Source: Siphonodentalium dalli
Taxonomy: Eukaryota; Mollusca; Scaphopoda; Gadilida; Siphonodentaliidae
DNA length: 64,000 nucleotides
Direction of reading: 5' to 3'
NCBI GenBank assembly: GCA_032622095.1
Contig: CP136065.1
Coordinates: 53,747,949-53,811,948, forward strand
Positions 1 through 12,892 of this stretch are shown here, one piece after another. Numbering within the stretch: position 1 is the first letter of the stretch; each line of letters opens with the position of its first letter. Under the pieces are notes generated by a model, which saw nothing but the letters and a program-made list of their open reading frames with translations, had not been told where the DNA came from and made no database searches. The position numbers and the translations under genes are program-made.

Positions 1-87
1 AACTGTATGCGTTTTAATGTTTTTCTGTTTACGGTGTTTGGAACAAATATGAATATTTTCGACAACTAAGGCCTCACGTGCCTTTAA
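1..87 (+). mobile_element. End fragment of TTAA-flanked MITE
   Basis: These bases match, in the same orientation, the last ~87 bases of the MITE at 20307-20805 and the reverse complement of the first ~87 bases of the copy at 12893-13394. The fragment ends in the same 'cacgtgcctttaa' terminus, with TTAA at 84-87. The rest lies outside the window. Confidence 0.8.
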
Positions 88-2699
88 AAGTTAAAAAAAA
101 AAAATTAATGAAAAAAGTAGGAACACCAGCTCGGACAATGTTGCCTCAACTGATGGACAAGTGGATTCCTATATACTATAATTATGACACCCCCAATTCT
201 GTTTTAGAACCTGGTACCTTTTGGATGAATTTCTTCAGAACTCACCTGCTTTCTCAACTCAATCTTTTCTTCTCTTTTTTTTGCCACTATTTCTTCCTGA
301 GCTCTCTCTTTTCTTTCAGTCTTTCTTTTTCTAAATCCAGTCAAGTAATCACTGAAAGAAGCAATGAAATATAATTCAGTTGAAAACAGTCTTTGGTAGC
401 CATAATAATAGAATAATAACTGAATAATAACTGGGGGAAATGAACAAGTTATCCTCACATACCCAACCACAGTTGTTAGAAATTCTTATAAAAATCTGTT
501 GATAAAGACACTAGCTTACGTTCAGTGCGCTGAATAATTCCTTGAAAAAGCGACCATATGCTCGGATCTACTTCAATATTTTGAAGCTATACAAATTCAA
601 ATTTACATCAATATTAACACATTTACGTTGTTTTATTCACAACATAACACATTCCGCGAGTGGAAATTCTGTATTTCCTTGTACCCACGAATGAGATAAT
701 CCGGGTATTCAACCAAATCCCGTAGGTATTCTCTACATATTTATAAATGTTGCTCACAATGCTCTATTCATCACAATGAATCTGGAAAAAGTTCTTTGAA
801 TGTAATGTCAGTCACATGGAATTGCCCACAACGGGATGACACTAGTGTGTAAACTAGCTTCCGAAATTGGTACCATACAACGAAGAAGAAGCTATATGGC
901 CCAACTTGTATTCTTTCAGAAACAGTTCAATTTAGTTTCCCACGAAATTCCGCTCGCTCATTGCATTTCTGCATAAATTAATCTCATTTCACACAACTTT
1001 TATCACCTCAAAGTAGGGGAGGGGGGGTCGGAAAAAATGTTCAGGCACATACATGTACCGGTATGCTGATTTTTACTTTTCGACACTTGTTGGGACCCAC
1101 CCACCCCCGCATCCAAAATTTGTACTGTTTTCGGCAGTTTTTTCCGACTATTTATCGTATAGGCCTTGGTAATTAACCGGCGACTGCAATATTTTATACG
1201 TAAGTTATCAACTCGTTGCGCGATTGGCAGAATTATTTCAAGCTCCACCCACCGCTAGTGTTGCGCGGTTAACCGAGAAAACAACTCAGTTTCGGTTTTA
1301 AAAAATACCGACCGACGTGATTCTGCCCCAACCGACATTACGGTTTTTTTTTGTATGTTTATTTTTCAATTGAATCGACTTGTTAGTTGATACTGTTGTC
1401 AAATAAACTGATCAATTATATATGTGTCTCATTTATGTGTTGTTATAATATCGTATGCGTCAAATAAATTGCGTTGCGAAACGAAACTGAAATGAGGAAG
1501 CATGTCGTTGCAAAAATGAGAATGCGAACGAAAAGAAATGTTATACCACGTGGGAAATGGTCCAGAAACTTTTTGTTCTGGAACCTACGATCGATCGATG
1601 AATGGCCACACAGTCAACACGAACTGCATGCAGTAGGTCGTTGACTTTTGTCACCTTTATTGTCAACTGTCTTAGAATAAGTGTGCACTTTATTTGAATT
1701 GATGACGTGTGCATGACGAAACATTTCGTTCCGTGCGGAAATAAAGTCGGTAGTTAGAACTGCAATTTCTGAAACTTCATTCTCCCGGCTAATCGATCAA
1801 TAAAATTGAACTTTTATCTATAACGTTCAACGAAATATTATGAATTTGAGCCGGCCAATTGCCGTGTAATGTACGTGCACTTATTAGCGTCTTTTTGGTC
1901 GCGGCAGTTATTTTTGCGCGTAACGGTATCTGTAACCCACAAACTGAGCGGGAACATCAAAAGCGTAATTACGTCATCATTGTCGAGGAACTGGGCACAT
2001 GCTACATCGTAACTGATTGATTAACACGGCCTTGTCTTTAAACGATATCGGTATCAATATAAGTCGCACCGGACTTCATCTTGTATGCATGAAACGTCGC
2101 TGTATTTGCGTTACACATTTATGTTTTGATTTTGGTATGGGGGATATAGTCGGAAAAAAGAGTTTATGGTCAGCGTCAAGAAATATGGTCAGTCGGGCAC
2201 AACTATTTTGTGTTTGCTTATGACTTTTATCTCACATTCTCATTAAAGTTCATGATTTAGCAACACAGCAAGCTGTTCCCCAACTTATTATGACCCTCTG
2301 TAACTGGTAGTGCCTGTTTTATCCAGTTGTGTCGGACTAATTGCTATATGTTAAGCGATTGCATACTAAAATCGAAACCGAGGTTTTTTACCCCAAAAAA
2401 ACGAAACGTAAATTCTATAACCTCCCAACACTACCCACCGCTGTCACCGGCAAGCAAATAGGGTAAACTTACTGCGGCGATGCAGATGATCGGTCATGTG
2501 ACCGCGTTGTATATAATTAGTATTATGACGACAAAAAAATATTTTTTTAACAAACTAATTACTTTAAGTGAATTATTGAGCGATTTTGCTTCGCATCGCT
2601 TACAACTATGGAATTTCTCCTGGGTAATTAAGGCCAAAACAAAATGAATGCGTGTTTCCCGTAACGAGCCCAAAAAAAATAGGGACGGTAGGCTTTTCA
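88..2699. other. Intergenic, no gene recognised
   Basis: No coding region is supported. The stretch holds short A- and T-runs, a pyrimidine-rich patch at about 245-330, a short G-run near 1018-1027, and AT-rich unique-looking DNA. Motifs such as 'accgaccgacg' near 1310 recur in altered form near 4760-4860, so part of this is probably old repeat. Confidence 0.5.
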
Positions 2700-2859
2700 T
2701 TTTATTTTATTTTTTCATGGTCTCGTGTGGGCCATGCCTAACCCCCATCAAACACAATACAATGACCCAGAGCAACCGACAAATTGGTGATAAAACTGAT
2801 ATATTGAGGGGAAACATATAAAACAGATAACAGTAGACAGTTTACATGTCCGCATGGCA

Positions 2860-3305
2860 CGGGGGAGAGATGAATTAATGTTGTAGGGCGCGGAAGGGGG
2901 GAGAGATGAGTGTTGTAGGGGCGCAGTGGAGAGATGAGTTGTTGTAGGGGGCACGGGGGAGAGATGAGTTAAAGTTGTAGGGGGCACGGGGGCGAGATGA
3001 GTAATTTATTAATTGACAGTTAACGTTGTAGGGGGCACATGGGAGAGATGAGTAATTTGTTAGTGGACAGTTAATGTTGTAGTGGGTGCGGGGAACAGTC
3101 AACTTTGTAGGAGGAGTGGGGGAAGAGATGAGTTGTAGGGGGCATGGGGGAGAGATAAGTAATCTATTAGTTGACAGTTAACATTGTAGGGGATGCGGGG
3201 GAGAGATGAGTTGTTGTAGGGGGCACGGGGGAGAGATGAGTAATTTATTAGTTGACAGTTAACATTTTAGGGGGCGCGGGGGAGAGATGAGTAATTTATT
3301 AGTTG
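2860..3305. repeat. G-rich minisatellite, ~28-60 bp units
   Basis: The phrase 'gttgtagggggcacgggggagagatgagt' varies across many copies. Longer units insert 'aatttattagttgacagttaac' between the G-rich blocks, so the array has a compound structure with short and long units. Units are imperfect. Open frames crossing it are products of the repeat. Confidence 0.85.
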
Positions 3306-3400
3306 GCTTCAGGGCCTTTGTTGGGAAATGTCAGGACCCCCTATTTCAAACTGAAGTTCACACCCCTTGAACCAAGCAAAATTTTGAACTGGGAATATTC

Positions 3401-3629
3401 ATGAGTGGACCTAACACCCCATGAGTGAACCTAACACCCCATGAGTGGACCTAACACCCCATGAGTGGACCTAACACCCCATACGTGGACCTAACACCCC
3501 ATGAGTGGACCTAACACCCCATGAGTGGACCTAACACCCCATGAGTGGACTTTACACCCCAGGAATGGACCTTACACCCCATGAATGGACCTAACACCCC
3601 ATGAGTGGACCTTACACCCCATGAATGGA
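3401..3629. repeat. 20-bp minisatellite, about 11.5 copies
   Basis: The unit 'atgagtggacctaacacccc' repeats head to tail with exact 20-base spacing. Single-base changes (acg, gaa, ttt and ctt variants) accumulate toward the right end. There are no spacers. Confidence 0.95.
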
Positions 3630-4909
3630 ATTTTTTTTTTATCACAGGCCCACTTTCGATGTCCTGTTGGACGTTTTGTAACCAGAAAATTTGAAGTGGC
3701 AAGTCGGTTTTCTGTTGATTACTAATTAGTGTTGGTATCTATATCATAGTATGTAGCTTATCAGTTAGTTAATCATGCATGGCATATGGAATTCAAATTG
3801 TGCACACTATGGACAAAGTAATTAGTAAAGGTATTCTATATGTAATATATATATCCTACCATACCACATTACAACATCCTGTTCATGCAAAGTCATTCCA
3901 TGGGCTTCATTTTGTGTTTTATATCTGTTGTAAATTGCGATTAACATGCATGCGAAGAAAAAAAAAGGCCTGCACTTGCTAACAATCGGCACAAACTTTC
4001 TGAGTTTTCGATCGCAAATCTTGCATATTTATGGGGAAGATAACTATTATTTGAGTTAATATTTAGATGTAAATGATATTTCTGGGTTTTATATATATGA
4101 AACGAGAGATTAAATCACATAATTGAATGTGAGACAACATTTATAAGATTTTTATCAACACATCCTGAATTTTGTATGCACCCAGTAAAATTGTGATCTG
4201 GCAATCCGATCATTGTTGTGTTCTTGTGACGAAAAACCATTCTAATTAATGCGCCAAAAATCGGATTCAGTAACTTGTCAATTCTTGAGAACGACATTAG
4301 GAAATAGTGTATTTTGTGCTATCAACCCGGACGATATAAGTTATAACTCCGAACCGGACACCGAAAGAGGAACCTGATTGCATCGATTGTAGTCTGTGGT
4401 TATACAGCTTGTAAATATTAAAGAGAACACGTCTCCATTTTCACCCAGAGACTTCGAATCGACCCATGTGCGACTGCCATCGTTGAGATGAACTTGTTCG
4501 GATCGATTCGGTTCGATTCGAATCAACCGCGGAAAACATCCATGTTTAATGTAAATATCAACAAACTCGTGCTTCCGGTCAGCGAAGAGGAACGATAACT
4601 CGTGATCTTCCGGTATTGCATCAGATCGTATTAAATTTGACTTTCCGTTAGTGACGATGTGGCTTTACGAAAAATATATAAATATATCAAAGATATTATT
4701 TATCTCGCGAGTTGAATCAGATAAAATGGAACCATGCGTACATAGTTTGGTTAATATCAGTGCGGTCGGTCGGTTTATAGATTGATTTTTTTTATTTAAA
4801 ACCAATAAAATGAACTTGGGTCGGGGGGGTTTATAAGACGGTCGGTCGGGTTACGGGAAAGTTGGGAAACACGCATCATTTTTGTTTTGGCCTAATTCAA
4901 TGTTTATTG
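3630..4909. other. Intergenic, no gene recognised
   Basis: AT-rich sequence with no supported gene. It begins with a short T-run (3631-3640) at the end of the minisatellite. A patch near 4760-4860 ('gcggtcggtcgg', 'gggtcggggggg') resembles the 1290-1340 region. Confidence 0.45.
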
Positions 4910-5060
4910 CGATATCGGCTCACGAAAGTCAGAGAAAACCATGCAATTTTGTGTCGGGACATTCACCTACAGTGAAGTTTCGTACAATATTAAGGAACAG
5001 ATAATTTATAACTAAGAAATATATTCCCCGCGTTAATGTTTCGACCCTATGATGTTCGCT
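4910..5060 (+). repeat. Interspersed repeat copy
   Basis: This stretch ('ttcacctacagtgaagt', 'aggaacagataat', 'aactaagaaatatattcccc') is closely related to 11790-11920 in direct orientation. Its left part is related to 11590-11705 in inverted orientation. It is therefore a dispersed family, and at 11.6-12.0 kb the family forms an inverted pair. Confidence 0.7.
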
Positions 5061-5130
5061 GTCAAAACTTCAAAAAGTTCCAATGTTCCAGACTACAATG
5101 ATTGTAATATTGAAAGAGATACAGTGGCGG

Positions 5131-6221
5131 CACAGTCCCTAGGAATCACTGTTAGTTGAATAAAATATTATTTAATAATATTAAATCAATATATTATATT
5201 TAGTTATTATATTAATATAAAGACCAGTTTGGCAAGTAAAAAGTTTGTGTCCTGCATTTTCATTGGCAGATGATTTGCACGAAATTACAAGAGTTAAAAT
5301 TTTATGCCACACAAACATTCGCGCTTTCTGAGTTTATATCTGACATTATATTCCGTATTTTTTTCTTGAAACGATGGTGTATTCAGATTGTTAGTATCTT
5401 TCCCTACTTACGAGAAAATAGCTGTTAGTTACTCGAATATTCTTTCAGGTGCAAACTCGGTGGAATTCTTTACGATTTTGGAGAAACATATCCATTCTAT
5501 AAATACCAGTTTACTTATTCGCAACCGGTGATAATCCGAATAAAAGGGATTACGGATGTGAGTCAACAGACATCGGGTGTATTAAAATTGGCTCTGCTGT
5601 ACACTACTAAGTACACATTTTAACTCATTCTCATTACTAGAGAAATGTAGAAATGACCATCTCAAACTAATATATCTATATATTTTCAAGTAGGGCCCTG
5701 GGGGTGGTTGATACCTTGAGATGTGAAAGCAAATTTTATATTCCAAGCTCCCGGTTAACTCCGCATCTCAAGAGGGGCAATGGGAGATAACTCGTGCTGG
5801 GTTTGGCTGCAAATTTTAAATAAGTAATGTGTAATAGGGAACTGGATTGATAACTTCCTGTTTTTAACAATTTTGCAGAATTACGTCACTAGATAATAGC
5901 CGACAGTTACGATTTATGTACAACTCAGACAAGGTAGAGTTGATATGACCCAACGAGCACATTAAGAACAATTAACTTAATTGTCACATGTCAAATGTGG
6001 GGAGATAAATGCATTTTTTAAGAATGAAAAATCTAATTGTTCGTTTTAGTGATAGATCACTGTGAGTGGTATCAGCCAATGAGAGAATGGTTTACATAAT
6101 AACAAAATCTGATGTTGCCTAACTGTTAGTTGTTTTAAATAGTAGAGGTAATATATTCATTGATTTATTGTACTTTAATCAAATTTAATATTACATGGAC
6201 AGTGATTCCTAGGACTGTGGT
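5131..6221. mobile_element. Possible old TIR element
   Basis: The left end 'cacagtccctaggaatcactgt' (5131-5152) is the near-perfect inverse of 'acagtgattcctaggactgtg' (6199-6220). The interior is very AT-rich and has no coding capacity. The right terminus is immediately followed by the younger element at 6222-9091, which seems to have inserted at its edge. Target duplication was not resolved. Confidence 0.5.
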
Positions 6222-7072
6222 CAGGTCTGGCAAATGTGAGAATACAGCTACAATAGCTGCATTCAGCTAACCTAGCTGTATTCAGCTATATATTATACTC
6301 TCAAACCGGCTGTTTTTCGATAATAAACTAGAAGCGCTAATTTGCGCATCGAAATTAGGCTACCATATTCTCCGGTCACCCTCAACCAAATCAAAATCGT
6401 CGCTTGTTTTCTGACAAAGTGTTGCCTTTTGTCGGCACGGCGATCGTGATTATGTGTGAAAACTTACAACGGCGGTCGATGTCGGTCATAACGGTTTAAT
6501 AACTCTCTTATGCAATGCGGAATACCTTGAAAAATACATTAAATACAATATTTATCACCGAAGATGGAACATCTTAATCATTCCCTGAAGTATCAATATG
6601 ATGCTGCTAAAACGCAGTTTGGTTGGTGCGTTAAAACAGGTAAAAAGGGGAACATCTCTAGCCAGAGTTTAACCGAGCGAGTTCCACTCACTGCTTTCAA
6701 GAGCTGACTCTCTCCAAAAATACGGAAACGTATACATGTATGTCGAATCGTGAAAATACAGATAACAATGTTATGTTTAGTAAGTTTTCACACATTATAT
6801 ATTTTCCCGCCAAAACAGATTGAATAGTTCTGACTCGCTAACGACCAGGACTTCATGTTTGAAATACTTCAGAAATTATATAAGTCGCATTTTCATTTCA
6901 GTTGTCCCTATGTTGTGCCATACGCACAATATCTGTATATACCATTATGAATAGTTACCAGTATCGCTCACAAACCGCTAGTGGTATGTAATTCTAAATG
7001 CTTGATATAGGTACACCATTCTAACGCCCCCTACCGGTTTAGTATCGGGAAGAAGTAAACGAGTGTTTGGGA

Positions 7073-7571
7073 TAGAGCTGGGACGGCTATGGGTTTTTCG
7101 TGACCGGTTATGAACGGCAAAAAACCGCGATTAACCGGTTAACCACATATTATAGGTGGGTAAGCCCAGTATGCAGAACGGCGATGATTGTGATGCTCAC
7201 TGACATGGTAAGTTTGAGAACGGCTCCTGCCCATTATACAAAGAAGTTGTCACCCATGACACACATAATCACATATCTAATTAAGTACACATCTTCAATT
7301 TATTACTGAATAAAATAAATATACAATGTCATTCCCCTGTGAGGCTGTGTTGTGTTCATTTATTGTCCTTGTAAAATGACTCCATCGCCATCGGGATATG
7401 TGATCGGGTGGGAAGCTGAACACACCGACATGGAAGTGACGACTAGAAAGGTTTAATATACATTCCGGAATATTTTATTGTTTATTCCGCAATTTCCGGT
7501 AGCTGGGTGGGCGAACAATTATTATTTATTCTTAATGAAATACTTACATATACGTTGGTATGTGATGTTGT

Positions 7572-7636
<65 letters not shown>

Positions 7637-8005
7637 GTCTCAAGAAATAACTAGTCGTTGATAACAAAAACAATTATTTTCCTGATAATAATACTGAATA
7701 CGAGTCATGCGATGTGACAATGTTGTAAGATCACACGTGTGCTGACCCTTTGATGTTTCGTTTTGACATCGGCAGGCTGTTAAATGTAGCCTTCAAAGAG
7801 CCGACACACCGCGTTTGATGTTGTTCCGTCAATCTCGGATTCATTTTAATTGACGGAGACAGATTAACCCTCTTATAGCCAGTTATAGCTGACCATCACA
7901 GTGATCATACACTATAATAGTGATGTTACGGTTAACCGACCACGGCAAATCCGTGAACGGTCACGGCCATAGTTGGTGGTTAACCGCATAACCGTCCCAG
8001 CTCTA
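7073..8005. mobile_element. Non-autonomous hAT element (933 bp)
   Basis: The termini are perfect inverted repeats, TAGAGCTGGGACGG...CCGTCCCAGCTCTA. An exact 8-bp duplication GTTTGGGA flanks them at 7065-7072 and 8006-8013. An 8-bp duplication with a TAGAG-type terminus is the hAT signature. Subterminal inverted motifs ('ggttaacc' types) also occur. No transposase frame is present, so movement would depend on an enzyme supplied elsewhere. Confidence 0.9.
7574..7635. repeat. Poly-G tract, 62 bases
   Basis: An uninterrupted run of 62 G residues lies inside the hAT element. Such a run can form quadruplex structure and is hard to sequence, so its true length is uncertain. The poly-proline frame on the other strand is an artefact of it. 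Confidence 0.95.
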
Positions 8006-8317
8006 GTTTGGGATGAATTTGATCTTTATTTTATAAGTTAGTTAATGAATGCATTCGCAGAAAATAGTCCCCAGAATATTTACTGACATCGACCACCATA
8101 GTAAGTTTTCACACAAAATCAGAATTGCTGTGTCGACAAAAGGCAACACTTTGTCAGAAAACAAGTGACCGCTTTGAATTGGTTGAGGGTGACCGGAGAA
8201 TATGGTAGCCTAATTTTGATGCGCAAATTAGCGCTTCTAGTTTATTATCGAAAAACAGCCGGTTTGAGAGTATAATATATAGCTGAATACAGCTAGGTTA
8301 GCTGAATACAGCTATTG

Positions 8318-9053
8318 TAGTCCAACAAATTAGACTATTCGGATTAATACATATTTTAATATTTGGACATTTACGATTGTATTAATCCTTCTAGTCTAAT
8401 AAAAGAGCTGAAAGCAAAGTTAGCACACATTTTGAAGCAGGTCAACATCAGTGACCACCGATATGACCCATAAAAATACCATTTTCTCTTAAATTATCTA
8501 CAAATACATTAGTCTTACCTGTAGCAGAGATAGTATTCTTTGTGTTCACACATAGATTGTGATATAAAAGTTGTCAGAATTACAGATTTGTTAGTTTAAT
8601 CCCGGATTGGAAAACATATCACCATTTTCAAATACAAATAAATTATGTTAATTTCGCGTGTTTTCCCAGATTTCTGATCTATTAGTATTACGCATGCGCG
8701 TGCTTTCGTTTTCGTATGTGTTCGCTAGCGTTGACGGGTTTGAATATTTCTGTCGGTTGAGTTGTTAAAAAATTATATGGATTAATAGTGACACAAATTT
8801 ATGCTAGTTAGTTCAGTCATGATATTTAGCATTCCAACAAAAGGTATGTGTTTTTTATTTGTAATTTTATTTGTGTCATTAGACGTGAACAGTGTAAGTT
8901 AAAGGGGCATGACCTTGCCACATAATTCGTGTGGCTTCGTAGCGTTCAAAGTTTTCACGTGTTCCATTAGGCATTAGACTGAAGGATTAAAAGGTCCATA
9001 AACGTCCAAATATTAAAATTCCTATTAATCCGAAAGTCTAATTTGTTGGACTA
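8318..9053. mobile_element. Non-autonomous TIR element (736 bp)
   Basis: TIRs of about 50 bp begin TAGTCCAACAAATTAGAC and end GTCTAATTTGTTGGACTA. A 9-bp direct repeat CAGCTATTG flanks it (8309-8317, 9054-9062). The exact duplication length is ambiguous because the target is itself near-palindromic. Excision rejoins the right arm of the surrounding element, showing that it arrived later. It has no coding capacity. Confidence 0.85.
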
Positions 9054-9096
9054 CAGCTATTGTAGCTGTATTCTCACATTTGCCAGACCTGGTGGT

Positions 9097-10858
9097 GGCG
9101 GGGAGTCAATCGCACCAAAAGTTAACAGCCCAAATGGTCTCCGACCCAACTGAGTAACTGAGCTTAACTTCGGTGATCACACAAAGCGTCTAACGACTGT
9201 GACCAAGACAGATCTATCTGGACCTCACGTGGAGATAATCGATGATCGCGAAAATGGGAAAGTGGATATTTGGTTACGTAATTTTGGAGTGATAAAATTC
9301 ATGTTCACTTTCTAGCCTTATCGTCGAAGATAACAGAGGTCTTTATTTGTCTGTTTTTCCCTCTCCTGTGCTTCCTTTTATTGTCTTTGGTCATAATTTT
9401 CGTCGAAGATGCTCGCTCGCACGTTTCTCAAATGTTATTAAAAAAAATATTTAAAAAAACGTACTTGTAACATGCGTACACGAAACTTGTCCTTGTATGG
9501 TACGGTACGTACTGTGAGGTTGCAATAAGATACCATAAGATGAAGATACGTTTTGATGTTCTTTGAATAACCATATTATATAACAGACAACACTACAAAT
9601 AAATGTCAAATACAAGGGATAGCTTTAGAAAAGTATATATAAGCATATGGCTATGGAGAATAATGTGATGTGTGGTAAAGTTGAGTTGCATGAAAGATAC
9701 ACCACACGGCTACATCTACATCTACAGTATACCCCATACCCTCAATGAACTGAGGATTATTAGGGGCGCATGAATAAAAGATAATTACATGGGTAAAAGA
9801 TTTTTTTTGTTTTTTTGTTTATTATGTTTACATAACATAGAATACCTGTAAAATAGATTTATTGAAAACCACAATGTATGATGTGTGTGCTAAACCTACA
9901 GCGGACACCGAAGGGCATAATACAAATAATTAATGACTAAAAAAGAACAATTATGTGCTATACCGCACAATATAATGTTTTAATAATTATTTACAATAAA
10001 TCTATCCGAGTAATTGTCCTAGTTAACTAGTCAAAGATGGGTAACTCTAGAGGATGTGAGAAGTTTTTGTTGATTGGTATGAATGGAGTTATCTCCTATT
10101 AATTGCACTTTAGCTGTCAACTCACTTGATACTCACTGAGGGGAACTACTCCTGGCGATTAATGTTCTCTGACTCTCTGTTGAGTTTTATTTACATTCTC
10201 TACCAAGTAAAGTTTGCATTTTTGCTCATTTTCGTGACATCATCATACTGAAAGAAATCTTTCTGCCACGCGTTTCCTCCAAGCATCACAAAAAGAAGGA
10301 GCAATGGTTGCATAAGTGAAGGTTTGTACTATTTGTACCAAAATTGGGTCAGTTTATCGTCAGAATATTAAATGTTATTGGGAAATTACTCGGTATTATA
10401 TTTGTCAGTTTGTGAAGAAAACTCTTCATTCCATAGAATTTTCCCAAACTAACAGTAATACTCATAGCAGAGCTTTGGAATTATGGAGCCCGTAACATCC
10501 ATTGGGGGATGCTAACAAAACAAATTCCACAATAACTGTCATATATAGATGTGACCAGCGGTGCCTTGTGGCCACGGAGAGTATGAGTATCCCAATTTCC
10601 TTAACTCTATAATATATAGATACACATATGGATCGTTGTGCAGTGGTGGTTCCACCATGCAATATGGCAGATATGGCACTGAAACAATAGCTTTTGGTCC
10701 ACACACCCGTACCACAAACATGCCATGTCAGGAGCTCGCCAAGTAAAACTCATCATATGGCGACGACGGGTTATTAGTCGACAATGGTATTATGTTCAAT
10801 TCAACATATAACGAAGACACTTTATCCCCATTGACATTCCTTGGAAAATGCAAGGGGG
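9097..10858. other. Intergenic, no gene recognised
   Basis: AT-rich DNA with short homopolymer runs ('ttttttttgtttttttg' near 9800). No protein, RNA gene or mobile element could be supported. Open frames around 10460-10750 overlap on both strands and show no recognisable domain. Confidence 0.45.
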
Positions 10859-10948
10859 ATTGTTAATCCGTGCGCACGGATTGTTATTTCGTGCGCACGG
10901 ATTATTAATTCGTGAGCACGGATTATTAATCCGTGCGCACGGATTATA
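10859..10948. repeat. 21-bp tandem palindromes
   Basis: Four head-to-tail units of the type 'attattaatccgtgcgcacgg', each carrying the 12-base palindrome CCGTGCGCACGG or a one- or two-base variant. GC-rich palindromes alternate with AT-rich spacers. No function is evident. Confidence 0.85.
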
Positions 10949-11514
10949 AAATATATTTACCATGTCACCTCTCGGGCTCCATAGTAAAATGATAATATGT
11001 ATAGGATATTACCCAGAAAGTGGCTAGAATTACAAACAGTTAGCGAATTATCACAAAATACAGTCACATGCTGATTATTTCTTTACAGTATATATTAACC
11101 ATTAGTCAATCACTTCTATTCAGAGTGCATGTCGACGAAGGTATATTGATAACCACTTTTTCAGATAATGTTATGAATAGTCTGTTGTCTTTTGACCAGA
11201 CAACAACGTAACGGTGCAGACACAATGTGCATTGTGTAAAGAATGTACACTCAATTAACGTAAGAAGGTATAAGAACCATCATTTGTGTTTACTGACGCA
11301 GGAACCATAAATAATTAACTCTTTGCTGAAGCTTTCTGCCGCGCCACGGCCTTTATCAACAGTATAATAAATCGGTAGTTCACATGCATAATTAGAGGCT
11401 CAAGTCATTAACAGTTCATAAGTCGACGTATCACCAATTACCTCTCACTGACGTATATTTAAGCTTTCTGTCTTGCGACCATTGATATAAGAAAGTTTCA
11501 GACTATAATTATAA

Positions 11515-11990
11515 TATGAGCATTTCCAGAGTATATCGTGGCATGAATTATACTCATACCAACGCCCGTAGAGATCATATTCCACCAGTACAAAACCTTG
11601 GAACTTTTTGAAGTTTTGTACCTTAATAATGTAATTTACTGTAGGTGAAGGTCCCAAATCGAAATTGCATGCTTTTGTGTGACTTTTCTGAGCCGATATC
11701 GCCATAAATATTGAATTAATTACCAAGGATAAATTCCATAATTGTTAGCCACGCAAAGTAAAATCGTTCACAAGGTCAATTAAATCGTGAAATTTTGAGT
11801 TAGGACCTTCACATGCAGTGAAGTAAATTATCAAGGAACAGATAATAACTAAGAAATATATTCCCCGCGTTATAACTTCATAAGGTTCCCTGTCAAAAGT
11901 TCCAAGATTTTGTACTGGTGGATTATGATCTCTACAGGCGTTAGCCAGAGAAGAGATTCATGGCATGATCTATTTCCAGAGTAGCTCATC
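11515..11990. repeat. Inverted repeat / fold-back, ~100-bp arms
   Basis: The arm at about 11515-11615 ('gtagagatcatattccaccagtacaaaa') is the inverse of about 11895-11990 ('tgtactggtggattatgatctctac'). Between the arms lie two pieces of the family also seen at 4910-5060. It looks like a small fold-back element or a pair of inverted copies. Confidence 0.7.
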
Positions 11991-12376
11991 AGTGCAATAT
12001 GAGATTGTGTCATGCTACATCATGAAATCAAATTATCATGTATATAATTACTGATCAGAATGGTGACATATTTTAACCTTGCGCGAGCTTGGTAGATCAC
12101 AGAAGCTAAGTATCGACGAGGCATAATATACACAATGTTCAGAGATCGATTCAACTATTCAATCTCACAAAGGTCGATCGAAACATGAAGGATAGACTGT
12201 TTTACAGCCAATAAGCGGGGCCAAATGCGCGGGGCCAAATCAAGATAATTTCATGGTATGTTGGCGTCATCAAACCGGAAGTTGAGATCCGAGATCAGGA
12301 TGCATGATCAATAGCAAGTCCATTACTGAATTATATCACCGAATAGAAGGCATACAGCGAGATTAAATATATCATA

Positions 12377-12697
12377 TAGCAGGTGACCCGACTTCGTCCG
12401 GGCTTTGACCTTGAATTGACCATTTTGAAGGTCAAGGTACGGTCGGAGTCACTATTTGACCCGTCAAAAACACTCCCCGGACAAAAGTACCCATAGGTAT
12501 CAAATTTCGTCGAAATCCGTCAGTTTTACCCGATTTGACCTTGAATTGACCATTTTGAAGGTCAATGTCAGGTCGGAGTCACGATTTGACCCGAGCAAAA
12601 CACTCCCCGGACAAAATTACCCGTAGCCGTCCAGCAGTTTTCCCGGTCATAGCTAACAGACAAACAAACAGACAGAAGTCCCAAAATATATATTAGA
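12377..12697 (-). mobile_element. Helitron-like element, short copy
   Basis: On the minus strand it begins TCTAATATATATTTTGGG followed by 'acttctgtctg'. It ends in the hairpin CCCGGACGAAGTCGGG plus TCACCTGCTA, closely matching the ends of 16828-17656. The expected terminal CTAG reads CTAT here. Internal ~140-bp units ('gaccttgaattgaccattttgaaggtc') occur twice. It has no replicase. Confidence 0.7.
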
Positions 12698-12892
12698 TCA
12701 TTTGAGGGTACCCGTCTCAAGGTGAAGGTCACCTCGGGCGGAAAAACTGACCAGATGAAAATCTCCCCCATTCCTAGGAACCCCTGAGTACGGACACAGA
12801 CATAAGAATCACACAACACGCTCATGTCTGGACACAGACACGCCCTTTATCAACGAGACTGCGGATACGAACGCTCTTTAACTATCATGCGA

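Larger units (their letters stand above)
6222..9091. mobile_element. TIR element with ~230-bp arms, interrupted
   Basis: The left arm (6222-about 6470) and right arm (about 8101-8317 plus 9063-9091) are inverted copies. The ends read CAGGTCTGGC...GCCAGACCTG and are flanked by GTGGT on both sides (6217-6221 and 9092-9096), a candidate 5-bp target duplication. The right arm is split by the element at 8318-9053, and a hAT element sits between the arms. No transposase is present, so it is non-autonomous. Confidence 0.75.

Noticed and set aside
3401-3629. CRISPR-like array
   Set aside because: The 20-bp units are directly adjacent with no spacers, and the window is eukaryotic.
7482-7673. Poly-proline protein on the minus strand
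   Set aside because: It is only the translation of the 62-base poly-G tract.
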